Source: Lates calcarifer
Lineage: Eukaryota > Chordata > Actinopteri > Centropomidae
Assembly (NCBI RefSeq): GCF_001640805.2
Contig: NC_066843.1
Location: 1,583,777 to 1,647,776, forward strand
Direction: 5' to 3'
DNA length: 64,000 nucleotides
Position numbers and translations under genes: made by a program. Shown piece after piece: positions 43,101 through 55,900 of the stretch. The notes below the pieces were generated by a model that was not told the DNA's origin, ran no database searches, and saw only the letters and a list, made by a program, of their open reading frames with translations. Each line of letters begins with the position of its first letter. Within the stretch, counting starts at the first letter, position 1.

Positions 43101-46100
43101 TCAGCTAGGCGGTGTCCTGTCGGGATATGCAATGATTGAGAATGTGAGGGTTTATGGGAAAAGAAACAACCGTTGTCCAGAGTTACTTTAACTGTTTCTC
43201 TCTTCTGTGTGTTGTAGAGGAAGTGGTTTCTGTTTGTTGTGCTTTTCAGTGATAGTTTGTGGTCGTTATTGCGTGTTACAAGACTTCTTTATACTTATTT
43301 TTTAACGCTTATTTCATATTTTGGTAGCAAGTTTCTAAATGCACCCTTTATTACCAGTTAATAAGGAGTAACACAGCGACATCATTACTGCTTTATAGAT
43401 CAGATATAAGCCACTAATAAATCTTGAATTGAATAAAATCCCACATCACAGCATTTGCACTGTGTGTGCATTTGTTACTGTTGTGAAATTATTGTATTAA
43501 TGACTCATTTTTACATTTACAATCAGTGACTGAATAGAAAATGAGAAAATTGTAACCCCACATTAACAATTTAACTGCAGAGTCGATGGCTTATTAAAAA
43601 GTAAAATTTAAGAGTATACGAACGTGTTTTGGAGATTAAATTATAAATGTATATTACATGAAAACAGAAATACGATCATTTTGTTTAGAGGTAAGAATAC
43701 CTGCCAAAGCAGTTTATTTACATTTTTAATTTGAGTTTGTATTTCAGCTACATAAGCCAAAAGTTACACGTCAACTAGATGCTTTCTTTTACTGTTTAAT
43801 TTGGTCTTAACTCAGAAATCTCCTGCCACTTTTGGTCAAACAATAGATGTTCTTATGTTATATAAGAAGTTCCTCTCAGATGCAGGATGCCACACTGACC
43901 ACACAGCTTACTCACCACAAAATGAAACTAGCTGACGCTAAAGGTCATGTGTTCACAACGACATAAAGACGCCACACACAGCTTCCTGTAGCAGGCATCA
44001 TGGGTAAGGAAACGTGTAACTCTGCTGGTACAGAAAAAATCAGAGTGTGATGTTGCGGCAGACAGTGAACTGCACAGTTACATAATAGCACTGTCAACTT
44101 GATCAGTGGCTCTGAGATATAACAGAGTGTTTATGTAAGACCAAAGTGCAATCTTTAATGAAGTTCACTCTGCTGCTGCAAACAACAACACAAATGAATA
44201 GAAGAATATTTTTCTATCAGCAGACACAGGTAAGCACTTTTCTTTTCTCAGATTAAAACAGTGGATTACTAAAAAAAGGTCGAGTGTATATCAGACACCC
44301 AAAGAAGAATGGTGTACTGGTATCTGGGCCTTTGTGGTACATGTACTGTACCAGTAGGAGATGAGGAGAAAGAGCTCATTGTCCACGTCGGGGTTTTTTT
44401 AAAAAGGACATTATCACAGACAGCGGGTGAATGCCAGAGGCCATATGTCAGCAGACAGCGTCTCCTTGTTTCTGGCTCCGCTCTGCTTTTTCCCCCCACG
44501 CTGCTTCACTAACACCTCTAATGTGATACAGACCTGGGAGGAGCAGGTTGGCAGCGGGCTCAGGACGACTTCCTGTCCTGCCCCGTAAACAACCCCTGTC
44601 TGACTGCGTCTGGGGTTTGGTGGTGGATGCGGTTTCTCAGGTGTTTGACCTGTGTCAGTTTACACACGACGCGTCACTTTATGTAACTGTGTGCTGAGAG
44701 CAACGATCGGGCTCAAACCTGCAACCTGAGGCATTAGTCGACTGGCTTCTCTCACGATGAAAACATCACTGCACATTTCTATCATTCTCTCATTTTAATT
44801 TTACGCCACCACCATCTCAGGCTTGTATTAAACAGTTTAGGAAAAAATATCAAAATGGATGCAGCATAACAAGAGATATTGTTTTTATCCCATGTATTCT
44901 TGTCCTACATTACCCACAATGCACCACACTCAACCAGAGATGAGGAGCAGGTTACAGAGGTGTGGGAAAAACACAGTCACATTATCCTCCTGCTCTGCAA
45001 ACACTCATCTTCATCATCACTGAACCCGGATGAGGGACATGGTCAGGCATGTATTTCCTGTTTTGGTTCAATCTCCTAATACACCTGCACATTCATGTTG
45101 TTATTATTGTTGCAGTGTTCACACACACACTGTTTACACTTCAGGACTGCACTCTGTTTATTTATCACCCTCATTAGACATCATGTCCTCTTCAGAGCCT
45201 GGTGCAGAGCAGTTTCACTGGATGGAGGGTTTATGTGACTGCACCTTTATTAGTCCCTGTCAAGTCACCTGAGCTCCACCCAGCCTCAACCTGAGCACAG
45301 GTTTAATCCGCCACAAGGACTGAAAACATCTGTGTGGGTTTCAAATGTACGATTCTCACAATCCATGCTTTCCTGTACAAAGGTTTTTTTTTTTTAGGGT
45401 CAACTGCTCAAATGTCGTTCAAATCAGTTTCCAAGTCGTAATCTCAGATTTTTCTGAAAGCATTGATGTGGTGCTGAATGCCAGGATGTCTTTGTTGAGC
45501 ATCTGCTGGGGTCAAACCTTTTCCTGTTGTCTTCCATCTGTATTTAGACCTGGAACCTGTCTGTGACCTACTTTCCTGCTTTTACTTATTTGTATTTTTT
45601 TCCTTATTCCTGCTTTACTTCAGTGTCTACATTTTCCCTGTTGCCAAGTACCTGAACGTACAGACCATATGTGAAGACACCAGGAACTTCTTTTGCCTCT
45701 GTGATGAGGGCGAGGTGTCTGAAAACACCACTGAAGAAATTCAGATAATCAAAACTGAGCTGTGGAAAAACGTTCTTGTTTTTGGTTCGTGCATCAGTAG
45801 AATTTTATTTTGGCTCCTGGAGCAGATGCACAGTGTCTCAGTTTAAGGAGTGTGTGTTCCTCTCAATGTGCAGTTTGACCCCTAACAAACATTCACATGT
45901 ACACACAGAATGTGTTTCTGCGTTTTTAAAAAATGAAAATAATTCTTACCGACCAGGAAGCATTTAAAGTTCCTGCCTGACGTTGTGTCATGCAGGGAGG
46001 AGAGATTTTGTACTGACTGGTTTAAAATAAGTATAAATAATTTCAGAATCATAAATGATGTAATCTCCCTGATAACACAGGGGTCAAAGGTCAGACACAA

Positions 46101-49100
46101 TGACAATGACACAATCTCTCTCTCAGAAACCTGCTGACCTGGATCCAGTGTCCTAAACTTTACCTCTCAATCATTTCATACCATGAATACACACACACTG
46201 TACAATCGTCCACAGATAAACTACTGAAATCCATGTTGTGTGGCTCAGTAGAACAGCCTCCACTGCTCTGCAGGACGTACGTATACTATAGGTGGGAATG
46301 CCTCAGAATAAAAGAGGCTTTATGTTAACACGTGACACAGGGTTAAACAGCTTTGTAATTGGTTTACTCTTTCATGCTAGAATGTATGGCCTATAGTTAA
46401 CCTCCAGCGGGGAAGGGAAGAGAGGGAATGTCTGATATTAACTCAACTATACTGCAAATTAAAAATGGGAAGATGATTCTCAGCATTAAAAAGTGACTGC
46501 GACAGCGAAGGTGCTGCATTTTCACAGCAAAAACTCGACAAATCAACACATGAAGAATATTTTGAACAATAAGAACTACAAACCCACATATAAATAAATA
46601 AAAATAAATGGATTTTAGATTTGGCGTTCGTCTGAAAACAAACCTGAACAGTGTATTTAGGTCAGAAGCTTTGCTGCTGCAGAGCGTCGCTGCACCCAGG
46701 TTAATTAATCTTGCAGCTAACAAGCTGACCCTAGCGTGCGCTATAGCGGAAAACACACTGATGCTTCTGGCTCAGGATTACTGCGTGCGTTGAAGCGTGG
46801 CTGCCTCCATGTTCTCACTTTACACCTTCAGTGTCACAGACTGACGTCTAGGTTCAGACAGTTCTGGTTCCAAATGTTAGTTTCTTTCCTGTTGTGTGTT
46901 TTAATATTCTAATAGTAGGATTTTCACCACTAACAGTGTTCACATTCACTAATACTGCTTTGACTTGATCACTTCAGAACAAAATATCCCACATGTCAGT
47001 GAATGACATGCACCACTCGTCGTTTCTTGTCTCTATGTGGTCCCCTGGGGCTTCCTGACTCTTTGGGCCCAGTAGGACTGTTCAGGTCTAACCCTGCAGC
47101 AGACAACACTCGCATGTTTTAACACATATTTCTCACTTTGAACAGATTTAAGAGAGAAAACAAGACTTTAACTGGTACAGAGAAATTAAAACAAAGACTT
47201 ATACTGTCAGCTACAAGTATTAGCAGCTGATTGTGAATTATTTATGAAGAATTTCAGATGTTAGGGCACAGCTCTGACTATGAAAATGCTTCTACCAGGT
47301 TCTTAAAGGGTCAAATTTAAAGAAAAAGACATTAAGTATCATCAAGCATCAAGTGATAATGAGGCAGATCTAAAAAAAGCTTGTGTTGTGTTTAATCGTG
47401 TGCAGCTTATGCAGAAAATATTGGCATTATTTCATCAAACGTTAATGAGGAGAGCCATGTGTTTCCTCTCTGTGATTAGAGCTGCGTCCTGACCTGGTCA
47501 CATGATTCAAGTTTTAGCCAAGCCAATAGTCATGGCTACACAAACACACAGGGGTCATTCTCTTAGTTTTCACATGAAGAGAAGAATTATTCCTCTGGCT
47601 GTTCAGATACTGAGACGCAGGGTTGGGATGGAGGTCAGGTGATAATTCACCATCTCCTTGGCTAATCCTTTACAAACTTTATAAAGACTACACTTGGCCT
47701 GTTTTATGAATGAGATCCACATTTCTCAGAAGCAGGATTACACCGGGCTCCATCCGGGTTTGTGTCCATGTTTACTGTAAGAGTTCTCAGAGCCGTGGGA
47801 TCTATTTCTGTTGAGTGTTGGCAGCTCAGACTGAAGCTGTAATCACAGTCTGTTGAATAATCAGCAGCCACAGCAGTTTCTCTATTAAACAAAGAGCTGA
47901 TTCAGTTGCATGTATAAGCTCTCCTCTCCGATCAAAACATAAAAACGAAATCTACTGACACTTACCACTGCAGCTAGACTTTATATTCTGTATATTATAC
48001 CAGGCTTCTCAACATTAGCTTCAAGTTCACCCACTGAGGTTAAAGATTATTTCTGCCTCCAGGAAATGTTTGTTCAACTAAGTCAAAAGTGTCCTGTTCC
48101 AAGCAGCAGGTTTACTGAGTGGTCTGGATAATCTTGCTGTTGACAGACACTAATGTTACCTGGGATTGGTGGTAGAGATGGTAAAGATTCCCAGTGTGAT
48201 TACAGTCTGGCTCACATGAAGTCCCCCGCTGGTTTTCAGCACTGTATTATTTGGCACTAAGTCAGATTCATGGAGCTCTGTGTTTCTCAGCCATAATTAC
48301 AATTTGGATGTTGACATGAGCATTATTTACAAATTAGAAACTGGTAATTATATTGACTCCAGTGTGATGTGAACTGCTGTGTAATCCCACTCTGATAGCA
48401 GGCTAGGCTAACAAGCTAATGTAGATTCACGGTGTAACATGTTTATTTCAGTCATCAGAAAATCTCTCACTGTGCTTAAACTCAACCAACAGATTATTTT
48501 GCCTCCAGAAGAGAAATGTTTGTCAGATTAGAACTTTTTCCAGGAGGTTGGGGCAGTGAATTATCTCCATGACTTTGCCGAGTAAATCCCAGGAAAGGCT
48601 CTTTATAGTCCATGTTTCAGATCTGACAGGCTTTGAGGTTTCACTCAGGATTGTTCTCCTGACAGCTCAGTAAACCTGCTTCACGGAACAAAGTCCCCCC
48701 GCTTTGATTTCAGACCCTCTGACTGCTCCAACAGGCCTGGCTAATCAGTCTGACTCGCCACAGATTACTGCAGGGTGCTGCACGCAAGATGGACACAATG
48801 AATGAGCCTGAAGGAGCAGAGAGGCAGATGCTAAATATAACTGAAGTTAGGTGGTTGCAGATGCCACTGAAAGGATAAATACTGAGCGAATTAAAGGCGA
48901 AATGGGAAGTTTATTCATCCTGAACATGAGAAAACAGCCGTGTGCACCATCGTGACTGCAGCTTTATATCAACAGTAGGCTGTTTACTTATTAAACACTG
49001 CAATCATGTGCTTCACTGTTGTTTACATAGGACTTTCTTTGCATGTTTCTACAGACTTGATACACCATATCAGCACTCGAGTGATACGAGCGATATGATA

Positions 49101-49240
49101 AAGAGAGACAAAGGAAAACTTTAAGCCTTTCTTTACCTGTTCAGCACGATGGACACTGAATCTATCAAAGAGTTAACATCTTCCTGCTGCGAGGGTGAGA
49201 CGATTAAAGACAGACGTCTCAAAATATTCGATTTTTGATT
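43101..49240. other. Intergenic region between mmd and smim36
   Basis: No exon is recognised. It contains A/T-rich unique DNA (43250-44200), a PAR-bZIP site (44077), a T run at 45384-45395, and a balanced block at about 48220-48420 (CAGCCATAATTACAATTTGG, then TTATTTACAAATTAG and GGTAATTATATTG) that looks like a conserved element. A motif resembling TTGCCTCCAG and GAAATGTTTGT recurs at about 48055 and 48500. Confidence 0.4.
44077..44086. promoter_or_regulatory. PAR-bZIP consensus site about 1 kb upstream of mmd
   Basis: GTTACATAAT (reverse complement ATTATGTAAC) is a full RTTAYGTAAY match. A second partial match, TTTATGTAAG, follows about 50 bp further upstream at 44130. Confidence 0.3.
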
Positions 49241-49664
49241 TGAAGTCTTTATTCGGTTCTTTTTAGAGATAACAAAACCAAACAAGAATAAGAATCTAGC
49301 CGTGAAGGGTTGGGACCTGGATCGAGTGTTGGGCCGTCCATCCAGACTTAACCAAAAGTTGAACGTTAATCCCTGAATGGCAGCCAATCAAGGTCAAGGC
49401 ATCTTTGATTTTGATAGACTAGATAAGGTGGAGATAATAGTTTTATCTGCATGTTGGAGAAGACGAACAGAGTCCAAAGGTGGCAAGGTGCAACAAAAAG
49501 GCACTGGTGCATTCACTGACTCTTTTAAAGTCTAAAGAATCACAGATGTTAAGACACAAACTTAGTTTCTCTTCTACTACACCTCTCTTTATGTTTTCCT
49601 AGCCCCTAACCTTAATCCTAAAGCTCTCCAGTCTCTGTCAACAGAACACAACAGAAACACCCTC

Positions 49665-49670
49665 TTTATT
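49665..49670 (-). terminator. smim36: Candidate poly(A) signal for smim36
   Basis: AATAAA on the - strand, about 270 nt after the smim36 stop. Another lies about 700 nt after it, near 49243-49250 (TCTTTATTCGG on the + strand). Which is used cannot be told from sequence. Confidence 0.4.
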
Positions 49671-49937
49671 CCTTGTGCTTTATCAGTTGTGACGTTTCCT
49701 CTCCAGAGCAGACTGCAGGCTTTGGCTTGAGATCCTTGAGGTAAAGAGGGATTTCACCTGCATACACACAGCACTTAAAGACACCGGCATATGTCACTCA
49801 CCCTTACCGTCCGAGTCTGGTCCTGTGTAGGTCAAATCCTAGCATTGTCCGAGCAGCGAACGACAAGAAAACGTAAAAAGAAACGTATGTACAAAAAAGA
49901 GTCAGGTATATACAAAGGTGAGTCCTCTGAGTCTCAG

Positions 49938-50372
<435 letters not shown>

Positions 50373-50634
50373 CTATCCTCTTCAATCTGTCTCCCTACTG
50401 TCCTCCCCCTCCCTCCCTCCCTCGCTTCTGTCTCCCACCTCTGTGTTTCAGATGAGCGCCGTGGATACGTGGCTTTGTGGTAAAAATACTTTAATCCGCG
50501 GCCACTCCTCCAACCTTGAATTTCTGCGATCACTTAAGCTTCAGCTGTAACTCAGCAACTGTGACAGATTCTCTGTTATATCATCTGCCAGCGAGTGAAC
50601 ATTAATTACTGTGTGTTTGACGTATTTGAGTGCA

Positions 50635-50638
<4 letters not shown>

Positions 50639-50672
<34 letters not shown>
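50639..50672. repeat. (TG)17 microsatellite
   Basis: Uninterrupted TG dinucleotide run about 0.4 kb upstream of smim36. Confidence 0.95.
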
Positions 50673-50674
<2 letters not shown>

Positions 50675-51976
50675 GGGTGTAATCTTAATCTTGATTGTGA
50701 GTGGGGATTGACAGAGGAAGCCATCTGGCTAAACAGAGGCTAGACTAAAAATGCTAACATGCTAACAGAGGACTCAATCAACCACACAACAAGGTGAAAG
50801 ACATGTCTCTTCAAAATCTGCGATCCTCATATGATTTTGTTGAACATGCAACAGATTACAGCAGCCTTTGTCCTCTGTGTGTCAGTCTCCTCTTCGTACC
50901 AGGGAATCAGAGACGGGATTATCACAGTGGACGACGAACTCCTCCAGTTTATAATCTGTGTTGGTGCATGACAACACACACCCATGTAGTGCAGGTGCAT
51001 ATTGTTGTGTGTTTGTGTGCAGGTGGGTTGCATGTGTTTCAACAAGTCACTTGTACCTGCCGGGGCTCTAACTTGAGATTCCTGTGAGGCTGGTGAACAG
51101 CAGAGGGCAGCAACGAGCAGCGATAGCAGAGGGAGTCAGAATCAGAAGAAGCAGAGCTGGAGGTTGAACTTTGACCCAGACAAACACTTGAAGATGGAGG
51201 GAGGGAGGTGTGCACTCACAGCTCATACTGACCAATGAAGACAATGTACGACATGTTCTGTAGGCACCTTTAGCATGATTCATAATGAAGCCTGTGTCCT
51301 AGTTCACTCAGGAAAGTCAGAAAAATTACAAAAGAAATCAGAATAAAACACCTGTGTATCTTGTATCAGTACAGAACATTATTTAATAGTATATAAACTG
51401 CTTTAAATTAAAAGTATTATATACTTTCTACCCTGTTGTATGGAATGAAGACACAGCTTTTAAGTCTGTCTGTGCAGACGTTTTGTTCACCGCCACCTGC
51501 TCCAACCAAGAAACCACATTCAGTGTTCAGACATTCAAATGCAAGACAACATGTTTCTTCAGACTTTATACACATTTAGAAACACAATCATCCTGATTTG
51601 TTTTTGGAAACTATGGGGTTGTGACTTGAATTTAAATGCAGCTGTGTGAGTTTATCCATGTATATAAGTTTCAAATCCTTACAGTCTTTGATAGTTGCCA
51701 TCTTTACTCACTAACACAACTTCAGCAGCAGCAGGACAGGACAGTGGATTCACATCACAAACAGGCAGAGCATGAAATCAAACACTAATCTGCTGCAGCA
51801 GATGTATGTATAATATCTGCAGAGCGCAGAATGACCTCACTCCTCTCTTGATGTTCGGGCCTGTAATCCCTCTATGTGTTCAGGAAACTGATGTCAGGAG
51901 TAAAAGGCTTGACCCCTGATCCTGCCTGACCTCCTCACAGCTCCCCTCAGGAGGAGAAGTGATCAGGGTGGGGGGT

Positions 51977-51977
<1 letters not shown>

Positions 51978-52008
<31 letters not shown>
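51978..52008. repeat. T31 homopolymer
   Basis: Thirty-one consecutive T on the + strand (poly(A) on the other). It could be a retroposon tail or simple expansion; the flank 3' of the run (CAGGCTGACG) shows no recognised retroposon body. Confidence 0.9.
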
Positions 52009-52974
52009 CAGGCTGACGAATCATGTGTCGGTGAAAAACGATGACCTCTGTGCGTCACTGATCCTGGTCCTGCTCCAGAAGTCAGCATCTGGAGGAGTCA
52101 AAGTGCACTCTGAGTAGGGGAGGCAGCGATGACCGCATCATTTCCACCGCTGAGTGTTTTCATAACACATGTCATAACGCGCTCATGGTGATTGATTTAT
52201 TTTCATATCACGATCAGGATATTTAGAGGGGATTTATATGATCTAAATCTGGATTAAATGTCGAACAGTTCATCTTATGTGTGAGAGCTCTGAGGGACAT
52301 AACTCTGCCTCACAGATAATACACGCTTCATAAATACAATTTATGACTTGTATTAAAGAGGCTGCGCATGATGCATCACACCACAGGGAAAATACAGGAG
52401 ATAAATAATGACAGGTCCTTTTCTGTATTTCTCTGCACTTTTGGTGGAGTTACATCCATCATGATGTCTTTAATTTCTCAACCTTGTTTTTGAAGGATTA
52501 AAATACAGGACTGAATGTACAGCACAGATTTATCACTATCAGCTGCCAGGAAAAGGGTTTTAATGGTGGACTGAGCTCTCGAACCCGAGCTGGGTCTGAG
52601 GATGCTGCTACAGTTCTCTAAACACGTGGTCGAACAAAAGCTCATTTTATTTGGAGAGAGGACAAAGGTCCTCGTGTTTTGTTTTAGTCGGAGGATGATG
52701 GCTGTTATTTTATTGGCTGATTCCAATGTTTTTAGTCTCAAAGGTGGAAAAAGCTGTTTAAAAATGAACGATTCACCAGAATTTGCAGAGGGAGAAATGA
52801 GGAGAAGGAGGCTTATGTTGACGTTTTTGTGAGGTTGCTTTGGTCTTTCCATTAACAGAACATTTCTGTCATGTGACGTAGATCTTTTAAAAATGTTTTA
52901 CAGCACCTGTACATCATGATTTGTTGTTGACACTTAAATTAATCAATTAAAACTCACTATACCTGTGATTTTAG

Positions 52975-52996
52975 CACACACACACACACACACACA
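52975..52996. repeat. (CA)11 microsatellite
   Basis: Uninterrupted CA run. Confidence 0.9.
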
Positions 52997-55900
52997 GATC
53001 TGAATCTTATTGGTTTGTGTAATTTTATTTTGTTTGTGTGTGCATCTGTGTGCTGGATGTTTGTCTTTGTTTACTATTCACTGAATCCCAGACAAAGACG
53101 TCTAAGACAAAGAAAAGTGGTGATTTGAGTGAATATGGAGCAGAGGTTTAAAGCTCTAAAAACAGCAGCGCGTCAGAGGAAGAGTGATGTTTGTGTCCTG
53201 AGAATGTTTGTGTTGTTGTGGTGTCGGAGAATGATTAGCTCAGAGGATGTTAATAGGTTTGTCTGTGTGTGTATACACCAGGCTTCTTGGGTGGAGTTTC
53301 TCCTGCTCGTATCTTGGGGAGATATAGATCTTCCCCAGCGCCGGACTCTGGTGCCAGGGAGTCCGGCAGCCTCGACGGGACCTGGAGACAGACAGCAGGG
53401 AGAGATTGAGGCAGGGGGGGGGAGGATGTGTTGACAAATCCTGCAGGAGCCTTGGGCTGTTTGTGCCTGAGAGCTGAGGATGTGAAGAGTTTTGTCTCAG
53501 GCTTGAAGCCCCAGCATGCTGTTTGTTCATTTTCACAGTGTGAAGCTGAGTCTCCCTGTGGTGGTCCTCCCCTCCATCAGACCTCACCTCTGCTCTCCCT
53601 CCATCAAACATCCCCAACAACAAATGAGGAGCAAGACACAAGCTCCCTGCTGTGGCCGTTTGATGTGAACTTACTCAGGGATAAGGTCTTTCTCTCAGAG
53701 CCTGGGTGACTATGAATAAATGATAAATGTGGAGTAAAAGACCAATAAATAATTCATGTAGAGATATTGTTTGTTCAGGGGAGAAAAAAAACAAACACCT
53801 TGAGTACATGAGAAAATAACAATTTACACAGTAACTATAAAATAACACATTCACAAATCAACTAGATTAAGTGAAATAAATTAAAACTTCTTTATCTTTA
53901 TTGATATTCTTTATTAAGCAGTCACACATGTCTCCTGCAAAGTCAGTATTCTGTTTCTATTCTGCAGGACTGACCTGCTGCACCTTCTTGCCTGCAGCGC
54001 CACCATGAGGGTAAAAGACGCGTCATCTGAACTCTGTTTTGAATTCAGATTCTTATGTATAACTTCCTGACATGATGTAATCTCTGCAGGGCGTCCCTCA
54101 ACATGTATTTTATCTAATGTGAGGTTGGCGTCAGTCTCAGTGCCCAGATATATGAAAGTACAGAGGATCCAGTGACAGTAACTCCATCACCTGGTTAATT
54201 TAGTTTAATGTTTAGTAGGCCGTCATGGGGGGAAAATGTTAAGTCACTCTCTGATCACAGACATGAGAGAGTAAAGCTGAAAAGAAAAGTTGAAAACAAC
54301 TTCTCAGTTACAGCTCCACAACAGAACGGTTCTGGTTACATCCACTGTTAATGTTCTTTTGAATGAGAAGCGACTCTGTCTCTTGTTCTGAGCCAAAGGG
54401 GGAAAGTTTCGCTGAGTGTGAGCTGGCCTGTGGGGCAGAGGGCGCTGAGGAGGGGTGAGGAGGGGTGAGGAGGGGGAGGTGATGTGGATAACGTGATCCC
54501 CTGTCTCCTTTGTGTCTTCAGACTGTTTTGAGTTACTGCAGAGATGTTCCATGAGGTCAGCGAGGAGGTGCTGTTACACAAGCAGGAGCCAGCTGAGGGA
54601 AGCTCCTGCTGCGCCGCCACTGACGGCCGTCACTGAGGAAAACCTGTGTTTATTTCATCATTTCTCAATTTGTTTGAACCAAAAAAAAGTAAAATTGTTC
54701 CACAAACTAACAGAAGAGTCGACGTTTTTAATTAAATCAAACTGAGAGTGAGAAAATAGAGACGTCGTCTTCTCTCTGTTTAACTTCTTTCCCTCAAATC
54801 TGATATAAAAAGGACTGGAACAATAGAGGTTATTATTTTCCTAACATTTCATAATACTGAATACACAGGATCAGACCATATTTGTTCCTCCTTCCGTTTC
54901 TGGCCAGATACTTTTGGCAAGGTTTGAATAATCCAGCTTTAAACATTCAGTAACAACTGCTCATTTTTATACAGTGGTTAACGCCTACACACAATAATGA
55001 CATGACACGATATAATTTAACAATGGAAACTGATTCTTAACAACATTAACCAGAGGTTGGAGATGAATGAATAACAAATACAAATTAAAATCTGCTGAAT
55101 TCACAGTAGAGTCGAGCCTTTAAACTGTTGCTGCTGGATAAGAAACACTATCCATCACAGAGCACAGGCCTCCTCCAGCTTTACACACTCTCATATATTA
55201 GGTGTTAAACTCCTGCATCACTTCACTTTTCCTTCTTTACCCGAGTCCCCTGAGTCTGATGATGACGTGCACCGACTGACCTCGGCTCACACGTGAAGAA
55301 GAAGAAGACGAGTGGAGGAGGGCGGGGCCTCGGCCTCTCGGACAGCCGCGGGTGACGGACGGGGCCGAGGATCTCACAGATCTGATAAAGGCCCAAAGAG
55401 AGCCCTTTCCTTCCTGAGTGGTGGACTGTTTGTGTTAGAGCGATGTGCGTCTCTTCTTCTGGGTGTGGGAACCTGCTCCTCCCAGAGCTCAGGGTTTCCT
55501 CTCGCCAAGGACCCACCACCGGCCTGCATGTGTGTCGCTCTGCCACTTCTGCCCAAACATTAATTCATAAAGTTAATGGGAGAGGACAGATTTATTGGCC
55601 AGAAACAGCTGAGCGAATAAACAAATGTGGAAAGATCTTTTTACAGACGTCTGGTGCACAGTCTAAAGTTTCTCAGGGTTGGTGAGGTCGCGTCAGGCTC
55701 CTGGACGTAACAACACCTAAAGAAACACTACATTTTTATTCCAGTCAGTTCACTTAAAGTGAGAGCAGGATGCCAGTGTGTTGGTGGGAATAATAGGATT
55801 AATAATAGAGGTCATTCAGAGCCTTCTTGTCAACACTTCAAAATAGGGAAAAAAGAACATTTATCAATCACAAAAAAATGAGTTCCTCCTCCCATTGGCT

